From NCBI GenBank assembly GCA_037074705.1, contig CM073590.1, positions 135,241,600-135,305,599 on the forward strand: DNA of 64,000 nucleotides. Direction: 5' to 3'. The notes beneath the pieces are model-generated. The model was not told where the DNA came from. It saw only the letters and a list, made by a program, of their open reading frames with translations, and searched no databases. Origin of the DNA: Zhengitettix transpicula. Its lineage: Eukaryota > Arthropoda > Insecta > Orthoptera > Tetrigidae. The position numbers and the translations under genes were made by a program. Positions 11,939-24,653 of the stretch are shown in pieces; position 1 is the stretch's first letter, and the number at the start of each line of letters is the position of its first letter.

Positions 11939-13500
11939 ACCAAGACCATTTAGGTGGTTCCAATAATATTATATACAAATATCAAACTTCCGACGTTTCA
12001 AAAAAGGTACAAAAATTATCGTGCAATATCGATACACTGCAACAGTACTATCGATATTTTTTAATTTACATTTTCTTTCGTTACAGAAATATTTGTTGTA
12101 AAATTTTTATAAGAAGGCTTGGAGGAAACAAAGTAGATCACTTATTCGTATCCAAAAACACGTTCTTTACTGATGTTCCGAAGATCGAAGATCAAATAGT
12201 AGGAATCGTTCTTCCATCTCTTATTAATCAGTAAAGGGCCAAATTCCACAAATACTTTTGTCGTAACGGTTAGTGGATATCTTTACATACAGTTGTCTAG
12301 CAGTACAAAAATTTCAGATATATAAAAACAATGTTGTTATAAATCTCTTGATTGTTTTCAATGGCTACCTGTAAAAGTCAACCAACAAAACACAATACGT
12401 TCTGAAAAAATGTGACGCTGTGCTGCTCACTCTGCGTATATGTTTTTTGATGAACTCACGATCAACCAACTGCTTGAGGAAAAACTATTGACCAGTGGTA
12501 ACAAAAAGAGAGAGTTGCCATGAAAATAGTCGTAAAAGATGCTGCTTGTATCATGATTGACGCAGCAATATAATAAAATATAATACTCCACTTTGGATAT
12601 CTCAATCAATTATGAACACTTTAAAAGAGATAAAAGTGGTCTTTGAATAAAGTTATTTCTACTTTTTTGTGAATGTAATTATTCAGTTATATATTATAAT
12701 GTTAACAATGACAAGATGCTCAAGTAAAATGTCTCATTGCCGGTTACATCACGTGTACAGCTCCGTCGGTATGTGGAAGAGTGATGACTTAATTATATAT
12801 TTAAAATAACTTAGAGCTTTGTGCCGAATTAATTATTTTATCCAATATAATATTCATAAGCAATCAACTAGTTATAAATAAATAAATGTGTCAAAATGTG
12901 GATAGCCGATACGTGTCTTGAGTTGCGGTAATCGGACACATTAAAATTTTGAGGGTTTCAGCTGTGGACAAATTTAAATTATTTCCCCGAACATAAAATT
13001 ATGAAGGTTTGTCATCACTAGATATTAGCTTCTATCTTTTTGAGTGTTTATTTAAAGCAAGTAAACACAAATGCAACACTATTTCCCCGCCATGGTGGCT
13101 CGAGAATTTACAACTCCACTGTGGTTAGTTTATAAAAATAATTTTTTGAAAAATAAAATCCAACCATGCCATCACTAGAGAGTCTTCAACGTTGAGCTGA
13201 TACAAGAAAGTGCAACTAGATTATGTTCTGAAGAATTTGTCAGGTCTTTTTTGTATATTTAAGTTGTTAAAGTGTATTTGTTGAAGATATAAAACATTAG
13301 TAGCAGAATGTATTTAATTATTCTAAGATAGTTCGTAGTAGGCCTACTGTTCTAGAGCACACTTGAGCCGTGTTAACGTTACGATAATAAAGTTTATGAA
13401 TTAAGTTGTTTATTATTCACTATCAACCCACAAGTACAAAACTTTAAGAACCAAACCTGGTAAATCAAATTGCTTCTCAAATTTGGCGCTATTCTCAAGA
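11939..13500. other. TEDC1 upstream region, unassigned
   Basis: The TEDC1 promoter should lie at its left edge, but no clear TATA box or initiator can be fixed by eye. The rest is AT-rich with no domain-bearing open frame on either strand. Confidence 0.4.
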
Positions 13501-13985
13501 GGATTCGGTCAATATTAAAATAATATCCTATTACCAGAATTCCAATATGGATCCCAACAAAAGGACTCAAGTCGATTACACAGAATAACCGCTATTATTT
13601 AACGAGCACTAGAAGAAAAATAAGTCTGCTGAGCAGTCTTACAAGGTTTCAACAATCTATGGCATAAGGGCTGGATACATTAACTAAACTAAGTGCTCCA
13701 AAGGCAATATGTACATAATACATCACAGACAGACTATTCAGAATTAAAAAAGAAGATTAATACTTGCATCTGAAATGGGTAAGAGCGGTATTGCCGCAAG
13801 GTAGCGTACTGGGTTTTATCCTCCACTTATTTTATACCAAAATTGGAAGGAGCTCAGATGCATACATATGCAGATGGCACTGCAATACTCCCACAAGAGA
13901 ACAAAAATGGTCATCTATAAGACTACAGACAGCTATCAATACAGCAGTTGACCGGAATAAAATTAAGGATAAAACGAGCAGAAAT
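13500..13985 (+). pseudogene. Jockey-like LINE reverse transcriptase fragment 1
   Basis: Frames broken by stops read a QxGxQQK-type motif, a WH-box, LPQGSVLGFILHLFYTK (RT motif around 13790-13850) and YADGTAIL at about 13868-13892, where an active enzyme has YADD. Its right edge is the LTR-like element at 13992. A partial second copy is at 16590-16750. Confidence 0.8.
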
Positions 13986-13991
13986 CTATAT

Positions 13992-15616
13992 TGTAATATT
14001 AAAATAAAATAAACTTTATTAATTAAATGAGTCCCACGTTGTGGAACCAATTTGTAATATTCAAATAAAATAGCAATTTATAAAAAATATATTTATTTCT
14101 CAATCTGAATTTAACTTAATTTTCCCACTTTGTGGAAGCCAAATATGTAATAAAAAAATTAAAGAATTTAAATTCAATAGCTTTGTCGAACCAAAATATA
14201 ATACGACAAAATAATAAGAATTGCTTCAAATTGTTGCCAAATGTTATTTACAACTAAAAAACTAATTAATTTGCCCACATTGGAGCACAAAATACTATGT
14301 ATTAGACAGGAATTTTTGAATGAAACAAATTATTAAATTCAATAAAACAAAACAAATTTATTTACTCAAAATTCAATTTAAATCTCTACTTTATTTCCGT
14401 ACGTCACATTTATATCAAATTTTTACAAACAATTAATTTTTACCATTTTGTGGTTTTAAGACAATTTATACCTTTATTTTTACAATGAAATGAAAACTCA
14501 ATATCTCAGGCTCTCTACTGGGGTGATTGAAAGAACGAATATCCAATTACAATTGGAAGAATTTACAGAATATAGAAAATACAATTTAATGAAGTTACTA
14601 GAAACGAAATCTGACCTTTCACCTTTACTTTACGGTTTACAAAAATTATTTATTATAAAATCGTTACTTAAGTTGCATTCTGAGTTCAGGAACATGTTTC
14701 ACTTTTAAAATAAAATGGCCAATTCTGTGCATAGAATTTACACAGACGTTTCACTGACACACGATTTCACAACACTGCACTTTATCCTATTTTGTATCCT
14801 TATTCCAGACTGTAGATTTCTGATGCCTCGTACCAATATTTCGCCTGCGGCCACCAGTCAGTTTGGCCAGTATGATTTCCAACTCCAAACGTTCAATTTA
14901 TTTAGAATGTTCCAGATCTTTCAACATGCACCACAACAAAGTTCAATTTCTGCATTCAACTAATACTACCATCTCATTCCAATTCTGACATCTACTTATA
15001 TATCTTCCTCCTCCATCTCTGACTTCCAACTATAAAACATTTGCCTTCCTTAGGCTCCGACTTTCGAACTAACACATCCTCCTTTCTTGCTCTCTGGCTA
15101 CCAAACTCTAACTTCACCTTCGAGCACCGACCTCCGGCAGCTCTCCATTACCACATCCACCCCGATCGCTCTCTGGCTTACGACTGGCTATTTCTATCAA
15201 AATCCCTTTCCAGAAATATTCTCATTACCCACGATCTTGTGTGGACACACAACAGATCATATCCGGCTTTCCCACAGTATTTTGTTCCCACAGTCTTGGT
15301 GACGAAGATCCACAAGCCATTCAAACTAATTTTGAGTCAACAGAGCCTCTTACTAATTCTTTGTTCCGGACACCGTCAAACAGAAATCCCGAGACATAGA
15401 ACAGACAAAAAATACAATTCGGCTTACTTTCCCAGTCTGCGCAGTCACTTAAATTTTTTATACAGGCCGACAAAGTCGTTCGGAAACATCAAAATAGATA
15501 AAAGCTGGCTTCCGCCTCTCCTCTGTGTCCTCAGATAATTATCCCATATAAACAAATAATGGTCGTTTTTAACCAATAATGGCCTTTTTAAATTGCCTCC
15601 TTAATTAGGTATTACA
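13992..15616 (-). mobile_element. LTR-like element, copy b (1.6 kb)
   Basis: It begins TGTAATATTAAAATAAAAT and ends AGGTATTACA, followed by ATATAT. On the minus strand it opens TGTAATACCTAATTAAGGAG, matching copies g and h. Repeated CCCACGTTGTGGAACC-type motifs lie at 14032-14300. The 165-residue frame at 15041-15538 resembles nothing known and is probably chance. It interrupts LINE material. Confidence 0.75.
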
Positions 15617-16589
15617 ATATATATCGTCTTTACAAATAAACCATCAAATGACCCACCGTCTCTAGATATAAATGGCACCACTGCTTCCTTTGCGAACAAC
15701 GCCAAGTTCTCGGGCATGATTCTAGACACCAAACTTAGTTAAGAAACATACACACTAGTATTAGGTTTATCGGAAGAAATTACAAACTTTCAATTTCCAA
15801 CAAACTACTTCATCTCGTGACATATATCCTAGTATCCGTGTGAATCGTCTCTGCGTTGACATTGAAATATTACAGTAAATCCAACTAGTTTGTCGGATAG
15901 ACAGGTCAAGGTCTGGTAAAGGCCTCGACTGCTGTACTGGAGAAATGTCTGCTATATAAGATAGCTCTGACAGTAAACCCGGTCTCTCACACCCAGTTGT
16001 GGCCCTGGGAAATGCAGCTTACGCTGTAGCAGTGAGAGAAGGATCCTTAATAAAAGTGTGATCGATACTTCAAACCATGACTGCAAATTTATCGGTCGTT
16101 ATTGTTAAGAACGCCAGCTGGATGGTCGTCCTTCAAACCAGCACTTGTAATTCGCACATTGGGGAAACATTTTCAGTGCTCGTGTCCTGAATGCATTTTC
16201 CCTTCGTGGTATACACCATTCGATAAGTATATAGTTTAATATTTGTAAGAAGGAAATTAATGGTTAGTCTTTCAAAACTAGTTTTTATGGTAGGCACACT
16301 GATACTATTATTAAAACACACCTGTCGTATATTTCCAGTGACCGGACTAGTTTTTCCTCTCTGAGGGAATCTTATAACGGATATTTTCATCATGCTTGCC
16401 CACGAACTTAACAAATTGAGCGCGAAATTAACGACTTATGTAGTGGCAAAGAATGGCCATTTACAAGAAATTCCAACCCTACGTTGAATATCAGAATCCA
16501 TTCAGACGTGACCCCGTTCAAAGTATAGAATAAATTTTTAACAGGTTGCGAGGGATGATCAATAATGAGACTACAAAAGGATCCGGTTA
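15617..16589. other. Degenerate repeat DNA between LTR-like element b and a LINE piece
   Basis: Small overlapping frames on the minus strand (16133-16653) show no domain. The right part (16400-16590) is contiguous with the LINE fragment and may be its decayed upstream coding part. Confidence 0.4.
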
Positions 16590-16755
16590 ATAATAGAAAA
16601 TAATATCCTAATACCATATTTGCAATTCGGATTCCGACAAAAGCACTCAACAATAGATCAGCTACATGGAATAAGCGACATTATTTAACGAGCACTAGAA
16701 GAAAAATAAGTCTTGTTAGTTGCTTTACAAACTTTCGACAAACTATGGCAGTCTG
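16590..16755 (+). pseudogene. Jockey-like LINE fragment 2
   Basis: It reads QFGFRQKHSTIDQLHGIS, then a stop, then RALEEK, the RT region just before the catalytic core. The run TATTTAACGAGCACTAGAAG is shared exactly with 13500-13985, so the two come from one LINE family. Confidence 0.75.
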
Positions 16756-17419
16756 TGTATCCGATTCTCGCTGTTGCTTCACGCTCCCATTGTGTATCCT
16801 CGCGCTTGTTGTTCATTCTTGTTCTATTGTTTCTGTAAAAAAAATTTTTTTATATAAATATGTATAAAATATTATATAAATATTTCAGTCAATGTCAGTG
16901 TGTTGGTGTTGTTGACAATTGTTAACTAATTAAAACTAGCAATATATTCGTCCTTCGAACGGGATGATGCTTGGAGCTATTTTAACATGTTATATAAGCA
17001 ACTAATTGAAATTAAAATATAAAAGTCTGTTTTAAAATATAATATTTAGAGAAAAATATTTCAGTTTCATCCCTATATTTGGGATAATGATTATACTAAT
17101 TATTCAGATAAAATAAAGAGAGAAAATTTATGGAGAATGGTGATGTGTGGTGATGAAGTGCACAACAGGGAACTTCATAAGAAAAATGAGACTGCTAATT
17201 TTATAAATTTTGAATTATCTGTAAATATCCCCATTCTTTTGTAGTACTCTGTTCGCAGACATGTCAAGACTTATAAAATGATGTAAAAACTTAAATCACA
17301 GACGATTGCTACTGTAATTTACCTCCTTAAACAAAGTATTGCGCGAAATAATCTCGAATCACGGTAGGTCCCGTGCCGCCAGAATATCTAAGGGGTAACT
17401 TCATTATTATTCAATAATC
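16756..17419. other. Unassigned AT-rich stretch
   Basis: No open frame longer than about 60 codons and no repeat that I could match inside the window. Confidence 0.4.
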
Positions 17420-17765
17420 CAGTTTAGGATAAAGAGTGTTCATAAGAGTAGCCGTCTCTCACACGGACAAACTTATGAAGAATTACGCATGCTTTTACAA
17501 TGTCTAGGGCTATATCAATTAGTGTGATCTGTGAAAAATTCTCCATTTGTTACTGAATACCAAATGAACATTCAATAATCCTCCGTGGTCTCGACAGTCA
17601 ATAGTTGAAGAGTCTTTTAATCAGTGTTAAATTTTCCCACCGTACGGTTCAAGCATTAAGTTTGTCAAAGCAAATGCCTCGTCCCCAATCAATAATTGAA
17701 AAATTTCGTAGTCATCCATAAGTTCTCTGAACAACAAAGTGAATGCACATTTTTGTTCACGTCTT
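17420..17765 (-). pseudogene. PIF/Harbinger transposase remnant
   Basis: On the minus strand GDEAFALTNLMLEPYGGK (about 17636-17687) matches the GDEAFPL...MRPYPG block around a catalytic Asp of Harbinger DDE transposases. Further on come a YxLSRPR-like piece and a final HKFVR segment like the C..HNFLR block. Several frame breaks. Assigned by motif recognition only. Confidence 0.7.
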
Positions 17766-18132
17766 TGGTTTATGGAATGAATAGTTTCCGATTTCTTTTC
17801 TCGGTTTTCCTAGCCACTGCCTCCAAATAATCTATTTTTTACCTTAATTTAAAAGAAAACGAAAATTGGGAGGCTGACGAAATAAGAAAAGAAGCTACAT
17901 ACTCAGGAGAGTGTGGCGGCAGGTCGCGATACTTTTCGGTATCGGCGACGTGAATCGGCTACACAATCGCCGCGTGACAGGGGCCTCGACCCGTACAGTA
18001 ACTGTTGTCTGGTAACGCGAATTTAGAAAATTATTCGCGATCTCCATAATTTCCTGAAGTTATTAGATTACATAATCTTGTATGCAAACAGCTTTGAAAA
18101 TATTCATCAAGCTCACAAATTGCTATTAGAGT

Positions 18133-18205
18133 GAATGAGCCGATATGGACTCGAACTCTGTAGGATTTATGTGTAGTGCTTCGACCGGTAGCTAAATGCA
18201 CACGG
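18133..18205 (-). repeat. tRNA-like SINE head
   Basis: On the minus strand it shows TTAGCTACCGGTCGAAGC (A box) and GAGTTCGAGTCC (B box) with spacing normal for a tRNA. The stem partners are poor. Confidence 0.5.
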
Positions 18206-18510
18206 CATTCATAAACCTGACAGATAAAAGTTATTCGTAACACACAGAAAACGTCAACCCTTCAGAAGCCGCGCTTCTCGAATACGCCCAGGCTGACTGT
18301 TTTTTCTATCAATGCACTTTCTCGCGAACAAATTATTAATAAACGTGTGAACTTGCTTTTAATATAAGCATTATTATCAATGATTAATTCAACTTGATTA
18401 ATTTTTACTGGTTGCTTCCAGGAAACATTATCTTGACACACTAGCTTTCTGTTACGTGTACAACAATGAACAATAACTTGCAAAGTTATTAACTTTACAG
18501 TCAAACTCCT

Positions 18511-19150
18511 CTCCCGCTATCGGAAGGGCATGGGACAAGTACCAATGCCCGACCTACCTAATGCAGTTTTTTTAGGGTTTGTCCTGCATTTCTTTAGGCG
18601 AATGCCGGGTAGGATCCTTCCTCTACCCTTCCCCTTTCCCCCTTTCAAATCCCTTTCGTATGCTATAAGAGGGAAGTTGCCAACATGTGGATTACCCTAT
18701 ACATAGCCTGTCTACACCCCCCAAAAAAACCTTTACAGGTGAGGGCAAAGGAAGCCTGCGAGAGAATTCTGTCGCAGATGAACATTCCCAGAGAGCTCTG
18801 GCGGAGACTACCTTTGTGGATGCCTTCACATCTCTCTGGTTTTTTGAACTAAGGTTCCTACATGCCGAGGCACCTCGGCTTGTTTTGAGAGGTGTATGTT
18901 CCGGGGTCACAGACCTTGGGCATACGGTAAGAGTTGTCCGCTATTCCCATTGGAATAGTCGGCCAGCTGCCTCCTAAACTGGTCGAGGCACGGAGAAGGG
19001 AATGCTGTGTCCCCACAGAAAACCCCTCTCCCGCCATCGGAAGGGCGTGGAACAAGTACCAAATGCCCTACCTACCTGATGCAGGTTTTTCTAGGGTTAT
19101 CCCTGCATCACTTTTAGGCGAATTGCCGGGTAGGATCCTTAAACTATAGC
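18511..19150 (+). repeat. Dispersed repeat with two direct copies of a GCGAATGCCGGGTAGGATCC block
   Basis: Two blocks of about 130 bp (18511-18640 and 19022-19140) share CTCCCGC(C/T)ATCGGAAGGGC, GGACAAGTACCAA-type and GGCGAAT(T)GCCGGGTAGGATCC sequence. Between them is a GC-rich core with GCCGAGGCACCTCGGC, a 16-bp perfect palindrome. An inverted relative with one block lies at 43990-44345 and a worn one at 2525-2780. Confidence 0.8.
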
Positions 19151-20544
19151 TATGGGAAGATGGCTTGGCAAATTTTCCAGTTTATCAGCTTTCATTGAAT
19201 ATGAGATTTTCATTTCACTCTTACGTAGATTGTATGTTTCCTATTTTATAGCTCATTACTGAACTGACCGGCTTCTCCTGCCTTTCACTGCATGAGAGAA
19301 GGTAAACCTCCTGCGCCTTCACGCACTACAACATAAGACTATTGCAGGGAGATCGATTTGTAATCGGCAATTCGCTCTACCACACCTCTGCTGATAGAAC
19401 CCGATGTTGCTGTCCAACAATTAAAAAGACGAAATTGATAACATTACCCAAGAAATCAAGGAACAACCACCAAATCACTCACACACCTCAAATAAATCAA
19501 GTACATCCCCTCCATTCCCCCCTTCAACCTAATCCCCTTCCTACCTATCCATCTTTTTCCCAAAAAATGCAAAATATAAAAAGTGGAACGCTAGATAGGG
19601 CAACCCGCCTCAAATAGGCAGGGACGGTAAACTCGCTCTGACGAGGCCAAGAGGTTGCATCTGAACGAAAAGGTACCTCCCACCCTTACGTAACTCCTAA
19701 TTCCCAACACATAAATCCTAATTCCCACCATCCCCCAAACATACCCAATATCCAACACAATTTATAACAAATTCTCTAAGGAATAAAGAAAAACTGATAC
19801 AAGAGGATACAAGTCAAAATTGAACAACGGTCTGACATAGAATGACAAGGAATCAGACCGGTATAAGTAAGATGAGAAAAAAAAGGTTCATTACTGTTAT
19901 CAAAAATAATTACGATTAGTAAAACGTTACTGAAGTAGCAGTTTAACTACGTGATTAATTTCATCACTGGCCGCTCCATAACCTTTCCTGTCAGTTATAT
20001 CCTTCACTGTCCCCTTCACAGAATGTTAAGTGTGCTTCAAATCACGTATTAGTTTCAGTAACACGTTACCGTGGTAGCAGTTACATTCTAGTAATAGGTT
20101 ATTTTTAACAATGAAGTTATTTCGAACGCATTACTATGGGGCAGTTCTGCGCCAGCCTTCGTCCTCAGCTGAAGTTATTCGCTTTCTTCTCGTCCGCTAC
20201 ACCACGTGGTTCGCTCCCACCCGCAATTCTTCATGGTTTATACATTTGGTGTTTTTTCATCAGTGGAAGAACTCTAGTGTATATGGTTTCCTAGGTATAC
20301 CTCGCCCAATATCACAGGCATCGACAGGGTTGTGTGACGTCACAACCTAAGTAGCCTACAGGTGGCGTTGCCTTACCTCACTCACCTCGTCACGCCGACG
20401 CTTGGTCTGATACGAATCGAGGCTCCATGGTTGTTCCTTGTACACGCTCCGCCGTTTATGTGTAACTTTGTGTTTATGAACGTAATTGTTTTTGTGAAAT
20501 TATAGTTTCTGTAATTTAGAGTTTGGTTTGATAATTCTTTTATA
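19151..20544. other. Low-information stretch upstream of the MADF ORF
   Basis: It includes C- and A-rich stretches at 19440-19760, short recurring GTTACTGAAGTAGCAGTT-type sequence at 19920-20100, and no domain-bearing frame. Confidence 0.4.
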
Positions 20545-20724
20545 ATGAAGCGGAGCAATGAATTTACTATTGAATTTTTGGAAACATACCAAAATGAATC
20601 AGTAATATGGGACCCATCGTACATGAGACACAAAGACAAAAGACCTTTAAATGATTCTTGGGCTCGTTTTGGCGAAAATTTCAAATTAACGATCCCTGTT
20701 TTTTTTAAAAAAAAAAGTCACTGA
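20545..20724 (+). CDS. Short MADF-domain ORF, probably transposon-derived
   Basis: A 59-codon frame begins MKRSNEFTIEFLETYQNES and continues VIWDPSYMRHKDK...WARFGENF. This is the first half of a MADF (Myb/SANT-like) DNA-binding domain, with its conserved aromatic, WD and Y-K-x-R/K positions. It ends with a lysine run from a T6A10 tract, which is where a frameshift would be expected. PIF/Harbinger elements often carry a Myb/SANT or MADF partner protein, so origin from such an element is likely; a truncated host factor or an unseen second exon is possible. Confidence 0.6.
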   Translation: MKRSNEFTIEFLETYQNESVIWDPSYMRHKDKRPLNDSWARFGENFKLTIPVFFKKKSH

Positions 20725-21211
20725 TAGCTACATTCAGAAGACATCTGTAGCGCGTGTGTTTTGGTTTAGTTTTGCTTTGTCTCGGAAGTGTTGTTTGCTG
20801 TGGTTTGGAGAATTCGAAATCGTGCACGTGCGTGGGGGTGGAGGAGATAAATATTTCCATCCAAGTAATTTTCGTGTCCTGTCTCGATTGTTGGCCTCAA
20901 CATGACAGAATATTTGGCCATTGTTGACTACGGAACTTCAGCTGCGTGCTATAACTCTTGTGACAATGGTAGAATCAGTCAACTGGCATTTCGACGAAAT
21001 TTTCTAACAATGAAAAAAGTAAAAGAATGGGAGGATATAACGGAGGGAACGGAGATAAGCTTTTGAAACTGGACAGTTGTTCTGCGCTCAACGCAAGCTG
21101 GTGGATGTGATTATGAGAGGCTCCGTATTGCATTACGTGTATACGTTTTAAGTGTCACCAATCTACAAATCTCATGAGTTCTGCTGTAAACTATTCCAAG
21201 TTGATGTCTCT

Positions 21212-21285
21212 GATATAATCCGAGGCAGAATCGTCGTGAGAAACGGGCCACAATTTGTTAGTGAAGAGTTTATCGAAGCGTCACA
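21212..21285 (+). pseudogene. Retroelement integrase scrap
   Basis: One frame reads RGRIVVRNGPQFVSEEFIEA. NGPQFVSEEF matches the DNG/DRG-FxSxxF motif around the second catalytic Asp of gypsy-type integrases, with Asp replaced by Asn or displaced. Only about 25 residues. Confidence 0.5.
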
Positions 21286-21859
21286 TTTTACTACGACGGC
21301 TTGCCAGCAGTAAATCCCGGAGGCCGACGCCTTAGCCAGTGGTCAACCCCTGAGTCGACGCCTTGCAGTGGTCCTGACTAAAGTCATCAATGAAATTAAC
21401 CCGCTCTACCGGCTGAGATACGGAGGCATCGGTACGAGAGCTACAGCAAGCAACACAACACAGAATACCAGTACGTATTTGGTACGGGAAGAAGATCTCT
21501 TCTATGTAAAAACCACAGGTGCCTGAGATAAGAGTTTTTCATGCTTAACTGTAATAAACTTATATAAAATTTCTTTAATGGTCATTTTTTTTATTTAATG
21601 TAAAAACCCAGCCCTCAAAAATAATTAATTACACTTCGAAAGAAAATTTCTTGAATATTGTCAGTATTCTGGCGCTAACGAAATTTATGCACCAACCTTG
21701 CTTGCATTTGACTTTATGGAACAATTTCTGGATCCTATTTATGATTGCATTGTCGTCGAAGTTCCACTAAATATAATAAAGATGACAATTAAATAGAGAA
21801 GTATATTGAGAAAGACTGCAATGTAATGATGGAGGGAAATTAAATGTGAATGTATCCGA

Positions 21860-22023
21860 AGCCATTGACCATTATCCGAGAGCGCATCAGAATAGCATAC
21901 AGACGCGCTCAAGCAAGCGTTGAACGTCTATTTTTTAGATTAAGATTAATTTTAAGTGATAATAGGCAGTCAATGAAGGATTATTTACTGTCTGTCATTT
22001 TATTTATAAAAATCAACGAATAA
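21860..22023 (+). pseudogene. hAT transposase C-terminal dimerisation fragment
   Basis: The frame ends in QASVERLFFRLRLILSD followed by NRQSMKDYLLSVILFIKIN and a stop. This matches the C-terminal hAT dimerisation region (xSVERLFSxxxLIL...R..M.....L.FLK.N). Upstream parts of the transposase are not recognisable. Confidence 0.75.
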
Positions 22024-23540
22024 AATATTGTGTTTTTTCAAATAATTTTAAATTTAAATTAAACATTGGATTTTTTAAATTATGTAATTATAATTTTTTT
22101 GTTGTGTGCTAATTTTATTAATAATAAATAAATTAGGTTTAAATAAAGAAGTTTCTGTGTACTTATATATGAGAAAAACATCATGTACTGACTAGAATAA
22201 TATTTTAACCAGAGCATGGAGCGGAGCTGGAGCTAATACTTCGATGACGGAGAGGAGCAACTCAAAAAGTGATCGCTCCAAAGCACTGCTTCTACCCCAA
22301 ATAACAATATTTAGCTTTAATACAAAGTAGTCCACCAAAATTGTAAAATTTACTCTTCTAAGTATTGAACAACTGTAATACAAATATTGATACATCCACG
22401 CTCTCAACAGTATCAATTGGAATTAATGCGCAGTCATATGTTTGTTGTAACTCCAATTAACCTCATTTTCTCTTATACTCCAAATAGCCAACAATCTTCA
22501 CTACACGTTCTGTACATAACACAGAAACCTGGTTTTTAACTCCTTCTAATAGATGAAAAAATTTACGTCTGATTGAAAATAATGAATAAGAAAGATAACC
22601 AATTCAGACAAAAAAGTGATAATATAAATACCACACACGTTTCTGGGATCCTTGTCCATTGCCTTACGTGCGAAGAAGAGCCTAGAGTGACACAACTGCT
22701 CTTGTCAGTTGACAAAACGCATAAGCGACGAAAACGCAAGATAATATATTTTAATTTTTATTGCCAATTGAGTATTGTTCATAATTGGTAACGCAATAAC
22801 TGTAAGTTATCCTATCTTGCACGGTATTTTGGAATTAGTGTATAAACAATCAGTATATTCTGCAGTAATGCTATGTCATTAATTTATATTGTCTGCGTTA
22901 TTTGAAAGCAGAAGGAAAACCATCCAGTGCTCACAAATTATACCTTAAGATATTTTATTGTGAAAATTACGATAATCTAGTGTACTGTGCTTTTTAACAA
23001 CTTCCCCTCTCTATAAATATACGAAAACAAAGAAGAAGAGATAAATTTCCATTTTATTCTTGAATATTTATTACGAGTCATTTTACATAAATTCCTTAAT
23101 CATTTTGAAATAACCTCAGAATTGAAAGTTTTACTACAGTTTGCCTCGTTTCCAGGATAAGCAGCCATCTGGAATTGTATTAGAATGACGAGGTAAGTCG
23201 TAACTGATCCAACAATCTGAAATATAATACAGATTTATTACACTCAACTAAATGCTTAAAGTTACATTGACATTTATCTTACGGCATAATATTCTGTACA
23301 ACTAAATCTAAATGTTGTGTAAGCAAGTTTAACAAATGCTGAAAGCCTCGATCAGCGAGTCATTCAAGATGACCATTTATTTATAGACGAAGTTGGCACA
23401 AACCTGCTGGCAACAGTTATATATGTAATAGAATGTCTGAATGTCTGGTGTTGCCCTGGTATTTAGGTTGTCACTTTTTATTAGGAAAAGAAAAAATTAT
23501 ATGTGCAATTGTCGGTCTCCTAGGTGCTCCTTCAAGTGAG
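22024..23540. other. Unassigned stretch with one dispersed repeat
   Basis: Contains the dispersed repeat at 22549-22715 (separate entry). Nothing else could be assigned. Confidence 0.4.
22549..22715 (+). repeat. Dispersed repeat X, copy 1
   Basis: Shares GATTGAAAATAATGAATAA, CAGACAAAAAAGTGATAATA and GTGCGAAGAAGAG with 36060-36235, and with 46612-46776 in inverted orientation. Confidence 0.8.
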
Positions 23541-23559
23541 GAAAAAGGTGAAAGTATCT

Positions 23560-23902
23560 CTAAGGACGTCATCTTCCTTCACGCCCACATGCGACCTCAT
23601 ACAGCTCAGAAGACGACCACCACGCTGTTGAAGGCAGTTTCGCTGAAACATCATCGACCACCTCCCGACAATTCCCTTCAGACGAGGAGGTGAAACAGTT
23701 CGCGACAATGTGGCTGAACATGGAAGGACAGGATTTTTACCAGGAGGGAATATTTACACTTCATCCTACGAAACGACAAGTTTCTCCAACGATATGGAGA
23801 CTATGTCGAAAAATAACATACTTTGTGTACTACCGGGTGATTGTGATGGTTGTATTAAATAAAATGTCCACGTTTCAGCGCAGGTTCTGATCACCCCTCG
23901 TA
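23560..23902 (+). pseudogene. Mariner (SETMAR-type) transposase C-terminal remnant
   Basis: It reads an RPHTAQKT block (HDNARPHTA in intact enzymes). After a deletion come VKQFATMWLNMEGQDFYQEG, then, after a frameshift, NDKFLQRYGDYVEK and a stop, the usual mariner C-terminus. The right edge ATCACCCCTCGTA looks like a mariner terminal repeat ending in TA. Confidence 0.8.
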
Positions 23903-24007
23903 ACTAAAAACTAATAAATCAAATAAATTTGTCACTGGAACAATGAGTTATTGGTATTATGTTAACGACAAATTATAAACTAAAACCTATCCTTTCAGTA
24001 GTATACT

Positions 24008-24653
24008 GTAACGGATGGGGTTATAATTGGTAAAAAATAAAGGGTTCCTTTAAAGGAATTTAAATAACATGGGAATATGTACATGGACAAATATATACAT
24101 ATTATACAGGTTTATATAGTCTAAGAAACAATCAGATTTCTTAATTCTCATAGTTCACCAGGGAATGCGATACCCCCGTAGGCGCGTCAAGGATTGAGAC
24201 ACTTGGCAGTTACCTTGCGTGAATCTGTGATCGTCGTTGCTTCCGTGGACCATTCGCTCTCGCCGGCCCCTTCGCTAAAGATACTCGACATGTTCCTGCT
24301 TTTCGTTCGTCTCCGTCGACTCTGACCGTACTCTCCTCACAGCCCCTTCGCTGCGTGCAAAAATATCGATATTCTCGACTATTTTAGGTCAATCTTTCCT
24401 GGACCACGAAATGTGATTGGTCCAGGCAGTCATGTGTTCATTCAATTTTGATATTTCTGGAGACGTCGGTTTCCCACGGGTACGACACTCCAGGTAACGC
24501 CCCCACGTTCCTTCGTTCAGACTGAAGGGATTGTCTAACCGTCACGATCAAAATCCAATTTGCCAAGCTCTCAATCATTGCTAATATTTCATTAAATTAG
24601 ATATAGTATACATATATACCAATTATAAAACTATCGCGCTACAATACATTGAA
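24008..24653 (-). mobile_element. LTR-like element, copy j
   Basis: Ends TGTAACGGATGGGGTTA and TCGCGCTACA. The left edge resembles that of copy c (ATGGATGGGGTTAATTA). Internal GC-rich segment with CCCCTTCGCT repeats. Boundaries are less certain than for the other copies. Confidence 0.5.

Noticed and set aside
15041..15538. 165-codon plus-strand frame
   Set aside because: Lies within an LTR-like element, has a C-rich composition bias, overlaps another frame, and contains no domain that I recognise.
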